Shown here: in pieces, positions 22,280 to 29,762 of the stretch
How the letters are laid out: each line of letters starts with the position of its first letter
Position numbering within the stretch: the first letter of the stretch is position 1
Assembly: GCA_008671135.1 (NCBI GenBank)
Contig: RQAP01000014.1
Span: forward strand, 1-37,535
Direction of reading: 5' to 3'
Source of the DNA: Collinsella aerofaciens
GTDB lineage: Bacteria > Actinomycetota > Coriobacteriia > Coriobacteriales > Coriobacteriaceae
DNA: 37,535 nt
Made by a program: the position numbers and the translations under genes
The notes under the pieces: generated by a model
Seen by the model: only the letters and a program-made list of their open reading frames with translations
Databases searched by the model: none
What the model was told of the DNA's origin: nothing

Positions 22280-24733
22280 CTAGCCGCGGACCTCGCCGTT
22301 TACGCCCTTGCACACCTTGGTGACGATCTTCTGGTGCGCCTTCTCGACCTCTTCGCTGGTGAGCGTGTGGTCGTCGGAGCGATACGTAAGCGCAAAGGCC
22401 ATGGACTTCTTGCCCGCTCCGATGCGGATGGGATCGCGGTAGACGTCGAACAGGCGCACGCCCTCGAGCAGCTTGCCGCCGGCGCTGGTAATGCGGCGCT
22501 CAAGATCCTCGCAGGTCACGGAGTTGTCGACCACGATAGCAAGGTCGTGCTCAACAGCCGGGTACTGCGAGAACTCGCGGTAGTTCTCCTGATTGCGGGC
22601 GCCCTTAATCAGCTTGTCCAGGTCGAGCTCAAAGGCAACGACGACCTCGTCGATGCCCATCGCCTCGCGCGCCTCGGGGTGAATCTCGCCGACCCAGCCC
22701 AGCACAGTGCCGCCGGACAGAACCTCGGCAGCACGACCCGGCTGCAGGAAGGCATAGCTCTCGCCCTCGACGGGACGGAAGCGAACCTTCTCGATGCGCA
22801 GCTGGGCAAGCAGCTCCTCAACGATGCCCTTGCCAAAGAAGAAACGCAGCTTGCGGTACTTCATGCTCCAAGACTGCTCGCTCCACTGGCCCGAGAGCAC
22901 GCCCGCTACGGACTTGGTCTCCTTGGGCAGGCTGGCGTTCTCGCGACCGTGGAACAAGCTGCCGACCTCGTACAGGTGCACGTTGGGCGTGCCGTGGGCC
23001 TCGTTATAGGCCACGGATTGCAGCAGGCCCGGCAGCAGCGAACGGCGCATCTCGGTCTGCTCGGCCACCAGCGGGTTCATGAGAACCACGGGGCAGCCGC
23101 GGCCCTCGGTGGACATGCCAATCTTCTCCAGGTCGCCCGGGGCAGCAAAGCCAAAGGTCGTGGTCTCGTTGAGGCCACAGGCGCGCAGGATCTCGCCGAC
23201 CTTGCGGGTAAGCTTCTGCTCGCGCGTCAGACCGCCGATGTGGTTCTTGGCAGCCGGAATGGTTGCCGTGACGCGACCCATGCCCCATAGGCGCAGGACC
23301 TCCTCGATCAGGTCGATCTCACGCGGCAGGTCGGGACGGAAGCTCGGCGGCGTGATCATAAAGTCCTCGCCGTCGCGCTCGACGGTGCAGCCCAGGCGGG
23401 TGAGCGAGCGCTCGATAAAGTCGGGCTCGATGTCGGCACCGCAGATGGCGTGCACGCGGGCCAGGCGCAGCTTGATGCTGTCGATGGTCTTGGGCGCGGG
23501 GAACACGTCCACATAGCCGGGGGCGACCTCGCCGCCGGCGATCTCCTCGATAAGCGCGCACGTCACATTGGCGACGTCCACGCAGCCGGTCTCGTCGACC
23601 TGGCGCTCAAAGCGGATGGAGGCGTCGGAGATCAGCGACAGGTCACGGCTGGTGTGCGAGGTGCGGCCGGCGTTGAAGCAGGCGCTCTCGACCATCACAT
23701 CGACGGTATCGTCCTCGATCTCGGAATCCATACCGCCCATGACACCGGCCAGCGCCACGGGACGCTCGCCGTCGGTGATGAGGCCCATGCCGGCGTCGAG
23801 CACGCGCTCCTCGCCGTCGAGAGTCGTGAACTTCTCGTCCTGCTGGGCGGCGCGAACCACCACGCGACGGTGGCCATCGCGCTCGGCAAAGGTGTCGAGG
23901 TCAAAGGCGTGCAGCGGCTGGCCGGTGAGCATCATCACGTAGTTGGTGATATCGACGATGTTGTTGTGCGGGCGCACGCCCAGGGCGTTGAGGCGCTTGA
24001 CCATCCAGTCGGGCGAGGGACCGACCTTCACGTTGCGCACGATGCGGGCGACGTAGCGGTCGCACAGGCCCTCGTCGGCAATCTCGACCGAAAGCTCGTC
24101 GTCGGTCGCGCGGCCGGTCTCGACCTTGATGGCGGGCAGCTCAACGTGGAAATCGCGGTCGAAGATGGCACCGGTTTCGCGGGCCATGCCGATCATGGAC
24201 AGGCAGTCGGGGCGGTTGGGCGTGATCTCGCAGTCGAGCACGGTGTCGCTCGAGCCCACGTACTCGGCAAACGGCATGCCGCAGGGCGTATCCTCGGGCA
24301 GGATCATGATGCCGGAGTGGTCGCCGCCCAGGCCGAGCTCGCGCGCGGAGCAGTTCATGCCCATGGACACGACGCCGCGAAGCTTGCTCTTCTTGATCTT
24401 GACGTCGCCGGGCAGGACAGCGCCAATCATGGCCGTGACGATGTGGTCGCCGGCCTCGAAGTTCTGCGCGCCGCAGACGATCTGCAGCGGAGCGGGGTTG
24501 CCATCGGCGTCGAGGTTCTTGTCGCCCACGTCGACCGAGCACACATACATGTGGTCGCTATCGGGGTGCGGGGTCTTGGTGAGCACCTTGGCGGTCACCA
24601 CGTGGTCGAAGGACTCGCCCACGGTGTCGATCGCCTCGACCTCGGTACCGGTACGGATATATTCGTCCGAAAGGGTCTTGGGATCCTCCGGAATATCGAT
24701 CATGGTCTTGAGCCAGTCGTAAGAAACACGCAT
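22280..24733 (-). CDS. pheT: Phenylalanyl-tRNA synthetase beta subunit
   Basis: An 817-residue beta subunit of normal length. The EMAP-type tRNA-binding domain lies at about 40-155 (IVCGAQNFEAGD, GMNCSARELGLGGDHSGI), the B3/4 editing domain at about 210-370, the B5 domain at about 415-490, the catalytic-like core at about 500-700 and the FDX-ACB anticodon-binding domain at about 725-815. It pairs with PheS as an alpha2-beta2 enzyme that charges tRNA-Phe and edits Tyr-tRNA-Phe. ATG at 24733 follows AAAGGAGAGCTAG. It lies 184 bp after pheS, and the gap holds a large imperfect palindrome. Confidence 0.98.
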   Translation of the reverse strand: MRVSYDWLKTMIDIPEDPKTLSDEYIRTGTEVEAIDTVGESFDHVVTAKVLTKTPHPDSDHMYVCSVDVGDKNLDADGNPAPLQIVCGAQNFEAGDHIVTAMIGAVLPGDVKIKKSKLRGVVSMGMNCSARELGLGGDHSGIMILPEDTPCGMPFAEYVGSSDTVLDCEITPNRPDCLSMIGMARETGAIFDRDFHVELPAIKVETGRATDDELSVEIADEGLCDRYVARIVRNVKVGPSPDWMVKRLNALGVRPHNNIVDITNYVMMLTGQPLHAFDLDTFAERDGHRRVVVRAAQQDEKFTTLDGEERVLDAGMGLITDGERPVALAGVMGGMDSEIEDDTVDVMVESACFNAGRTSHTSRDLSLISDASIRFERQVDETGCVDVANVTCALIEEIAGGEVAPGYVDVFPAPKTIDSIKLRLARVHAICGADIEPDFIERSLTRLGCTVERDGEDFMITPPSFRPDLPREIDLIEEVLRLWGMGRVTATIPAAKNHIGGLTREQKLTRKVGEILRACGLNETTTFGFAAPGDLEKIGMSTEGRGCPVVLMNPLVAEQTEMRRSLLPGLLQSVAYNEAHGTPNVHLYEVGSLFHGRENASLPKETKSVAGVLSGQWSEQSWSMKYRKLRFFFGKGIVEELLAQLRIEKVRFRPVEGESYAFLQPGRAAEVLSGGTVLGWVGEIHPEAREAMGIDEVVVAFELDLDKLIKGARNQENYREFSQYPAVEHDLAIVVDNSVTCEDLERRITSAGGKLLEGVRLFDVYRDPIRIGAGKKSMAFALTYRSDDHTLTSEEVEKAHQKIVTKVCKGVNGEVRG

Positions 24734-24820
24734 CTAGCTCTCCTTTCATACTGAAAGCCTGCGAAGAGATGCAGGTGGAAACTTCAACTTTGTGAACATT
24801 CCTTACAAAGCGAGGGTTGT

Positions 24821-24905
24821 CCAAGTGCGGCAGATCGGCCCGAAAGAGGAGCGCCGCGTACTTTGGTACGCAAGCGACGAATGAGCGCCGAGGTGCCGTG
24901 CTTGG
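24821..24905. repeat. Large imperfect palindrome between pheS and pheT
   Basis: CCAAGTGCGGCA (24821-24832) faces TGCCGTGCTTGG (24894-24905), matching at 10 of 12 positions. Inside, TCGGC/GCCGA and the perfect core GCGTAC-TTTG-GTACGC extend the fold to about 85 nt. It lies within the pheS-pheT transcript. It has no T tail. Possible roles are RNA processing, partial termination or a dispersed repeat. Confidence 0.7.
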
Positions 24906-24917
24906 GCAAGCCGCAGC

Positions 24918-25994
24918 CTAGAACTGATTCAAGAAGCGCATATCACCCGTCATGAGAGTTCTGAGGTCGGGCAGGTCGTAGCGCAGTGCCGCGACGCGCT
25001 CGGCGCCAATACCAAAGGCGAAGCCGGTGTACTTCTCGGGGTCGATGCCGCAGTTGATCAGGACGTTGGGGTCGACCATACCGCAGCCCAGGATCTCGAT
25101 CCAGCCGCTGTGCTTGCAGAAGTTGCAGCCCTTGCCGCCGCACACGTGGCAGCTCACGTCCACCTCGCAGCTGGGCTCGGTGAAGGGGAAGAAGTGCGGG
25201 CGGTAACGCGTCTTGCGATCCTCGCCAAACATGCACTTAACAAAGTAGTCGAGCGTGCCCTTAAGATCGCCAAAGGTGATGCCCTCGTCGACGACCAGGC
25301 CCTCAATCTGGTTGAACTGCGGCAGGTGGCAGGCGTCGGCCGTGTCGGGACGGTAGACGGTGCCCGGGCAGATCATGTAGATGGGCGGCTTCTGCGACTC
25401 CATGGTGTGGATCTGCACGCCCGAGGTCTGGGTGCGCAGCAGCACGTCGGACTCACCGTGAGCGTGAGCCTCGGGATGCGCGACGCTGCCGGGGTTGTTG
25501 TCGACCACATAGAACGTGTCGCGAGCCGAGCGGCTCGGGTGATCCATGGGCGCGTTGAGCGCGGTGAAGTTGTAGTAGGAAGTATCGACCATGGGGCCGG
25601 ACTCGACGGTGTAGCCGATGCCGCAGAAGATGTCCTCGGCCTCCTCGATGATCTGCTTGATCAGGTGCTGGTGACCGATCTGCGGACGGATGCCCGGCAG
25701 CGTGATGTCGACGGCCTCGTGCTCGAGTGCGTGCTTGAGGGCGGCGGCCTTCATCTCGGTGGTGCGCTCGTCGAGCATGCCCTCGATCAGCTGGCGCATC
25801 TCGTTGGCGCGTTTGCCCATCATGGGACGATCCTCGGGGGCGAGCTTGCCCATCATGCGCATCAGGCCGGTGATACGGCCCTTGCGACCGAGCAGCTCAA
25901 CGCGCGCAGCCTCGAGCTTGGCGGCGTCGTCGGCGCTAGTGACGAGCTCCTTGGCCTCTTCCTCGAGTTTGACCAGATCATCAATCAGACTCAT
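24918..25994 (-). CDS. pheS: Phenylalanyl-tRNA synthetase alpha subunit
   Basis: A 358-residue class II synthetase subunit. An N-terminal coiled-coil (about 1-95, with LLGRKGRITGLMRMMGKL) is followed by the catalytic core with DNPSRSARDT-like MDHPSRSARDTFYV, RTQTSGVQIHTM, FFPFTEPSCEVDV and GFAFGIGAERVAAL. The Cys-rich CHVCGGKGCNFCKHSGW segment (about 290) is common in actinobacterial PheS. ATG at 25994 follows AAAGGGAAGAC. The reading frame is open further upstream, but that part is the T-box leader, not coding. Expression is expected to rise when uncharged tRNA-Phe accumulates. Confidence 0.98.
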   Translation of the reverse strand: MSLIDDLVKLEEEAKELVTSADDAAKLEAARVELLGRKGRITGLMRMMGKLAPEDRPMMGKRANEMRQLIEGMLDERTTEMKAAALKHALEHEAVDITLPGIRPQIGHQHLIKQIIEEAEDIFCGIGYTVESGPMVDTSYYNFTALNAPMDHPSRSARDTFYVVDNNPGSVAHPEAHAHGESDVLLRTQTSGVQIHTMESQKPPIYMICPGTVYRPDTADACHLPQFNQIEGLVVDEGITFGDLKGTLDYFVKCMFGEDRKTRYRPHFFPFTEPSCEVDVSCHVCGGKGCNFCKHSGWIEILGCGMVDPNVLINCGIDPEKYTGFAFGIGAERVAALRYDLPDLRTLMTGDMRFLNQF

Positions 25995-26077
25995 GTCTTC
26001 CCTTTCGTCTCTCGCGCATCTCGCTTGCCGGGGCGGCCAGCACCCGATAGCTGCGGATGTGCGGCCCGGTTCGGTAA

Positions 26078-26360
26078 CAAAAAACCGCCCTCGGGCATGT
26101 ACATTGCCCAAGGACGGTTGAATTCCGCGGTACCACCTTGTTTGACCCAGCGGATGTCTGGCCCGCCGCGCCCACTCTTTGCCCCTTGTCGCGAGGCTCA
26201 CGGCTTCCCTACTGGGGACATCGCCGCCGCTGGCCGCGCGCCCGTTGAGGTCGCTGCTCGGGAGTGAACGCTTGGCCCTTGCCACCGCAGGAAGGCTTGC
26301 AGCCCATGACCTTCCCTCTCTTGCCGGCGACTCGGCGGGCAAAACCCTCTCCGTCAACGC
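26078..26360 (-). promoter_or_regulatory. T-box leader of pheS-pheT
   Basis: The minus strand carries the T-box sequence AAGGTGGTACCGCGG (26139-26125). A strong terminator stem ACCGTCCTTGGGC/GCCCGAGGGCGGT (26118-26084) with a run of six T follows. Stem I fills about 26340-26230, and a TTC triplet at 26268-26266 is a plausible Phe specifier. This is the transcription-attenuation design best known in Firmicutes. It accounts for the bases 25995-26360; the remainder to 26497 is the divergent promoter region, where I see no clear -35/-10 pair. The 5' limit is approximate. Confidence 0.93.
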
Positions 26361-26497
26361 ATCGGGCTATAGGATAACACATTTCGCGAGCGCATCGCCG
26401 CGTTCCGTTTTGTTCGCGCTGGGTACAAGGCAAGTAGCTGTGCAAATTGGCCGCGCACCCGCCTGCGGCGCTCGGCCTGCGAGATTAAGGATACGGT

Positions 26498-28081
26498 ATG
26501 GGAAAGAAACTCGATAAGAAGGCCCAGGCCGCCGTGGCAAAGGCTGCCAAGGGCGTCAAGGCTGCTAAAGTCGACAAGGCCGTCAAAAAGTTCCGCAAAC
26601 TCGAGGGCAAGCTGTGGACTCGCGAGTACCTGCTCAAGATTGCCGAGTTCGATGGAGCGACGATTGCTCCTGCCAACGGTGCTGCCGCCCGTGCCGACGC
26701 CATGGGCACGCTTGCCGGCGAGCATCACAAGCTACTGACCAGCGAGAAGTCCGTTGAGCTCGTACGCTCGTTAGCGCGCGAGACGGTTGCAGGCGGACAC
26801 GTAGACGACCCGCAGCTGCTCGACGAGATCCGCGTGCTCGGCCGCGACCAGCGCGAGGCAAGCGTTATTCCTACCGAGGAGGCCGAGGCCTGGACCAGGC
26901 TCACCTGCGAGGCCGACGCCGTGTGGCGCAAGGCCAAGACGGCCAACGACTGGGCGAGCTTTGAGCCCTATGTGGACAAGATTGTGGGCCAGCTCAAGCA
27001 TCAGGCCGAGCTTATGGACCCCAAGCGCGACCCATACGACGTTTGGCTCGACCAGTACGAGCGCGGTCTTTCCGCCAAGAGCTTCGGTGCGTTTTGTGAC
27101 GAGGTCAAGGCAACGGTCGTGCCACTCGTGCACGCCATCGGCGAGCGCGGCCAGCAGCCCGATGCCGACTTTTTGCACGCCCGCGTGCCCGAGGCCGCCC
27201 AGCGCGCCATGAGCTTCGACCTGATGAAGCTCGTCGGCCTGAACCTGGACGACACCACGCTTGCCTTTACCGAGCACCCGTTTAGCGAGGGCTTTGCCGT
27301 GGGTGACGCGCGCATCGCGACACACATCTACGAGGACGATTGCATCTCCAACGTCTACAGCATCATCCACGAGGCAGGACACGCCATGTACGAGTTGGGC
27401 GTGAACCCCGCCTATGCGCGCACCTGTCTTGAGGGCGGCACCTCCATGGGCATCCACGAGAGCCAGAGCCGCTTTTTCGAGAACACCGTGGGTCGCAGCC
27501 GCGCCTTTATGGGACCGCTGCTCGAGGTGCTGCGCCGCCACGCACCCGAGGTCTACGGCAACGTCGACGAGGACACGCTCTACCGCGCCGTGAACATCGC
27601 ACAGCCGTCGCTGATCCGCACCGAGGCCGACGAGCTCACCTACCCGCTGCATATTATGGTGCGCTACCAGATCGAGCGCATGCTGTTTGCCGGCGAGGCC
27701 ACGGCCAAGGACATCCCCGCGCTTTGGAATCGCTTTATGGATGAGTACCTGGGCATTCCCGTTCCTGACGACACGCACGGCTGCCTACAGGATACGCACT
27801 GGAGCGGCGGCTCGTTTGGTTACTTCCCCACCTATGCGCTGGGCAGCGCCTACGACGCCATGTTCGTGCCGGCCATGTGCCGCGACGGCGTCGACCTTAC
27901 CGGTGCCTGCGCGAGCGGCGATCTGGCGCCCGTCCGTGTCTGGCTGGGTGAGCACATTTGGCAGTGGGGCCGCGTCAAGGACGCGCCGGAGCTCATCAAG
28001 GGCGCCTGCGGCATGGACTTTGACGCCCGCTACTACTGCAGCTACCTGCAGGACAAGTTCACCACGCTCTACGAGCTGTAA
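26498..28081 (+). CDS. M32-family metallocarboxypeptidase
   Basis: A 527-residue zinc carboxypeptidase of the Taq/Pfu (M32) family. HEAGH (291-295) gives the two His ligands and the catalytic Glu. HESQSR (320-325) gives the third ligand. TEHPFSEGF, IRTEADELTYPLHI and GYFPTYALG are further family motifs. The usual DxRxT motif reads DARIAT here (270-275), so the Thr is shifted or replaced. The first 38 residues are a Lys/Ala-rich extension (KAAKGVKAAKVDKAVKK). It removes C-terminal residues from peptides in the cytoplasm. ATG follows AAGGATACGGT. It is divergent from pheS and has its own terminator. Confidence 0.95.
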   Translation: MGKKLDKKAQAAVAKAAKGVKAAKVDKAVKKFRKLEGKLWTREYLLKIAEFDGATIAPANGAAARADAMGTLAGEHHKLLTSEKSVELVRSLARETVAGGHVDDPQLLDEIRVLGRDQREASVIPTEEAEAWTRLTCEADAVWRKAKTANDWASFEPYVDKIVGQLKHQAELMDPKRDPYDVWLDQYERGLSAKSFGAFCDEVKATVVPLVHAIGERGQQPDADFLHARVPEAAQRAMSFDLMKLVGLNLDDTTLAFTEHPFSEGFAVGDARIATHIYEDDCISNVYSIIHEAGHAMYELGVNPAYARTCLEGGTSMGIHESQSRFFENTVGRSRAFMGPLLEVLRRHAPEVYGNVDEDTLYRAVNIAQPSLIRTEADELTYPLHIMVRYQIERMLFAGEATAKDIPALWNRFMDEYLGIPVPDDTHGCLQDTHWSGGSFGYFPTYALGSAYDAMFVPAMCRDGVDLTGACASGDLAPVRVWLGEHIWQWGRVKDAPELIKGACGMDFDARYYCSYLQDKFTTLYEL

Positions 28082-28105
28082 GGCATAACCGACACGCCAA
28101 CGCAA

Positions 28106-28146
28106 AGGGGACGCCGCGGAACCAATCCGCAGCGTCCCCTTTTTTC
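28106..28146 (+). terminator. Terminator of the M32 peptidase gene
   Basis: AGGGGACGCCGCGGA and TCCGCAGCGTCCCCT form a 15-bp stem with one wobble pair and an ACCAA loop, followed by six T. Confidence 0.97.
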
Positions 28147-28208
28147 ACCCAATAACTAGGTACCCAATGACTAGTTCGTTGACGCTAATGTCTTGGCAAC
28201 GTCAGCGA

Positions 28209-28307
28209 AAACGGCCCCAAGCGGGCAAGGTGACGTGAAATGAAAGGGCGCTGACCTTCTGGTCGCGCCCTTGAAATTGAACGTCAGATTGCCGCTTGGG
28301 GCCGTTT
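28209..28307. repeat. Nearly 100-nt stem-loop between convergent genes
   Basis: AAACGGCCCCAAGCGG (28209-28224) is a perfect 16-bp inverted match to 28292-28307. Inside, TGACG...AAGGGCGC...TGACC pairs with GGTC...GCGCCCTT...CGTCA around a small apical loop. Almost the whole stretch can fold as one long rod. There is no T tail. It lies between the M32 terminator and a second hairpin at the glmM stop. Confidence 0.85.
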
Positions 28308-28319
28308 GCAGCGTCGAGC

Positions 28320-28349
28320 AGCTACGCGGTTTGGTAAAACCGCGTAGCT
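28320..28349 (-). terminator. Hairpin at the glmM stop codon, likely tailless terminator
   Basis: AGCTACGCGGTTT (28320-28332) and AAACCGCGTAGCT (28337-28349) form a perfect 13-bp stem with a 4-nt loop that overlaps the glmM stop codon. It lacks a T run. Hairpins without T tails are proposed as terminators in actinobacteria, so this is a plausible but unproven one. Confidence 0.55.
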
Positions 28350-29679
28350 ATAAAGCCTCGAGCGCGTTGGCGATGCGCTTCATGGCGGCATCGGCGGATG
28401 CTTGGTCGGGCGCCTCGGCCAGCACGCGGATAACCGACTCGGTTCCGCTCTTGCGTACGAGCACGCGGCCCTCGCCTGCCAGCGCAGCCTCGGCCTCGGC
28501 GATGGCGTTCTGCACACCCATGTTCTCGAGCGCGGCGTCCTTGTCCGCCACGTGCACGGCCACCTGCGCCTGCGGCAGCAGCTTGCACGGAGCCGTGAGC
28601 TGCGAGAGTGTCTCGCGCTCGGCACGAATCACTTCCATCACGCGCAGCGAGGTCATAATGCCGTCGCCCGTGCGCTCGATATCGCCAAAGATCGTATGGC
28701 CCGTCTGCTCGCCGCCCAGGCTGTAGCCGCCCTCGCGCATCTTGGCATACACGTGACGGTCGCCCACGCCGCTGGTCACGGCGCTCAGACCGGCAAGCTC
28801 CAGCGACTTGACCAGGCCAAAGTTGCTGGCAATCGTCGGCACCACGGTACCGCCCGAAAGTCGCCCGTGCTTGTTCAGATACACGCCGCACACGTACAGG
28901 ATCTGGTCGCCGTCTACCACGCGACCGCGCTCATCCACGGCCAGGCAGCGGTCGGCATCGCCGTCGTAGGCAAAGCCCACGTCCAGCCCCTGCTCCACCA
29001 CGTGGCGCTGCAGGCGCTCCATATGCGTGGAGCCACAGTCGACATTGATGTTAAAACCATCGGGCGCGGCATTGATCACGCGCACGTCGGCGCCGAGCGC
29101 GTCAAACACCGGCTTGGCCACCGAGGAAGCCGAGCCGTTGGCGCAGTCAATACCGATCTTGACGCCCTGCAGCGAAAAGTTCGCGCTGGCGATGAGCGAA
29201 GCAATGTAGCGGTTGCGGCCCTGCATGTAGTCCACCGTGGCGCCGATGTGATTGCCCGTTGCCAGCGGCACCTCGCTCTTGCCATCGATATAGTCCTCGA
29301 TGAGCTCCAGCACGTCCTCGTCCATTTTAAAGCCGTCGCTGTTGACGAGCTTAATGCCGTTATCGCAAAACGGGTTGTGGCTCGCACTGATCATGATGCC
29401 GCAATCGAAGCAGCCCTCCACGGTCTGATGCGCCACGCCCGGCGTGGGGATCACGTGCAGCATATAGGCGTCCGCACCGCTCGCGACCAGGCCGCTCACC
29501 AGCGCCGCCTCAAACATATAGCTCGAGCGGCGTGTGTCCTTACCCACGATGACGCGCGCCTTAGCCCCGCGGTTGGCGCCGTAATACCAGCCCACAAAGC
29601 GGCCGATCTTATAAGCGTGCTCTACCGTCAGCCCAACGTTGGCCTCACCGCGAAAGCCGTCGGTGCCAAAGTACTTCAT
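28348..29679 (-). CDS. glmM: Phosphoglucosamine mutase
   Basis: A 443-residue alpha-D-phosphohexomutase. FGTDGFRG (4-11), the catalytic phosphoserine loop ISASHNP (Ser100), the metal loop YDGDADRCL (about 239-247), GEQTGH (sugar loop) and the phosphate-binding RKSGTES near the C-terminus are all present. FGTDGFRG with this length favours GlmM over ManB/Pgm. The enzyme converts glucosamine-6-P to glucosamine-1-P for peptidoglycan synthesis. ATG at 29679 follows AAGGAGAGCGC. It is separated from the upstream DUF4012 gene by a terminator. Confidence 0.96.
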   Translation of the reverse strand: MKYFGTDGFRGEANVGLTVEHAYKIGRFVGWYYGANRGAKARVIVGKDTRRSSYMFEAALVSGLVASGADAYMLHVIPTPGVAHQTVEGCFDCGIMISASHNPFCDNGIKLVNSDGFKMDEDVLELIEDYIDGKSEVPLATGNHIGATVDYMQGRNRYIASLIASANFSLQGVKIGIDCANGSASSVAKPVFDALGADVRVINAAPDGFNINVDCGSTHMERLQRHVVEQGLDVGFAYDGDADRCLAVDERGRVVDGDQILYVCGVYLNKHGRLSGGTVVPTIASNFGLVKSLELAGLSAVTSGVGDRHVYAKMREGGYSLGGEQTGHTIFGDIERTGDGIMTSLRVMEVIRAERETLSQLTAPCKLLPQAQVAVHVADKDAALENMGVQNAIAEAEAALAGEGRVLVRKSGTESVIRVLAEAPDQASADAAMKRIANALEAL

Positions 29680-29692
29680 GCGCTCTCCTTAC

Positions 29693-29728
29693 AAAATAGG
29701 GGCGGACAGATTGCCTGTCCGCCCCAAA
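29693..29728 (-). terminator. Terminator of the DUF4012 gene
   Basis: GGGGCGGACAG (29699-29709) and CTGTCCGCCCC (29715-29725) form a perfect 11-bp stem. On the minus strand TATTTTG follows. It lies 38 bp past the DUF4012 stop and just before glmM. Confidence 0.85.
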
Positions 29729-29762
29729 ATGGTACTCGATTATCTGCACTACCAGAAAAACC

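Noticed and set aside
26000..26357. N-terminal extension of PheS up to 26357
   Set aside because: The open frame covers the T-box leader. The translated segment is Arg/Pro-rich, and PheS homology starts at the ATG at 25994, which has a good ribosome site.
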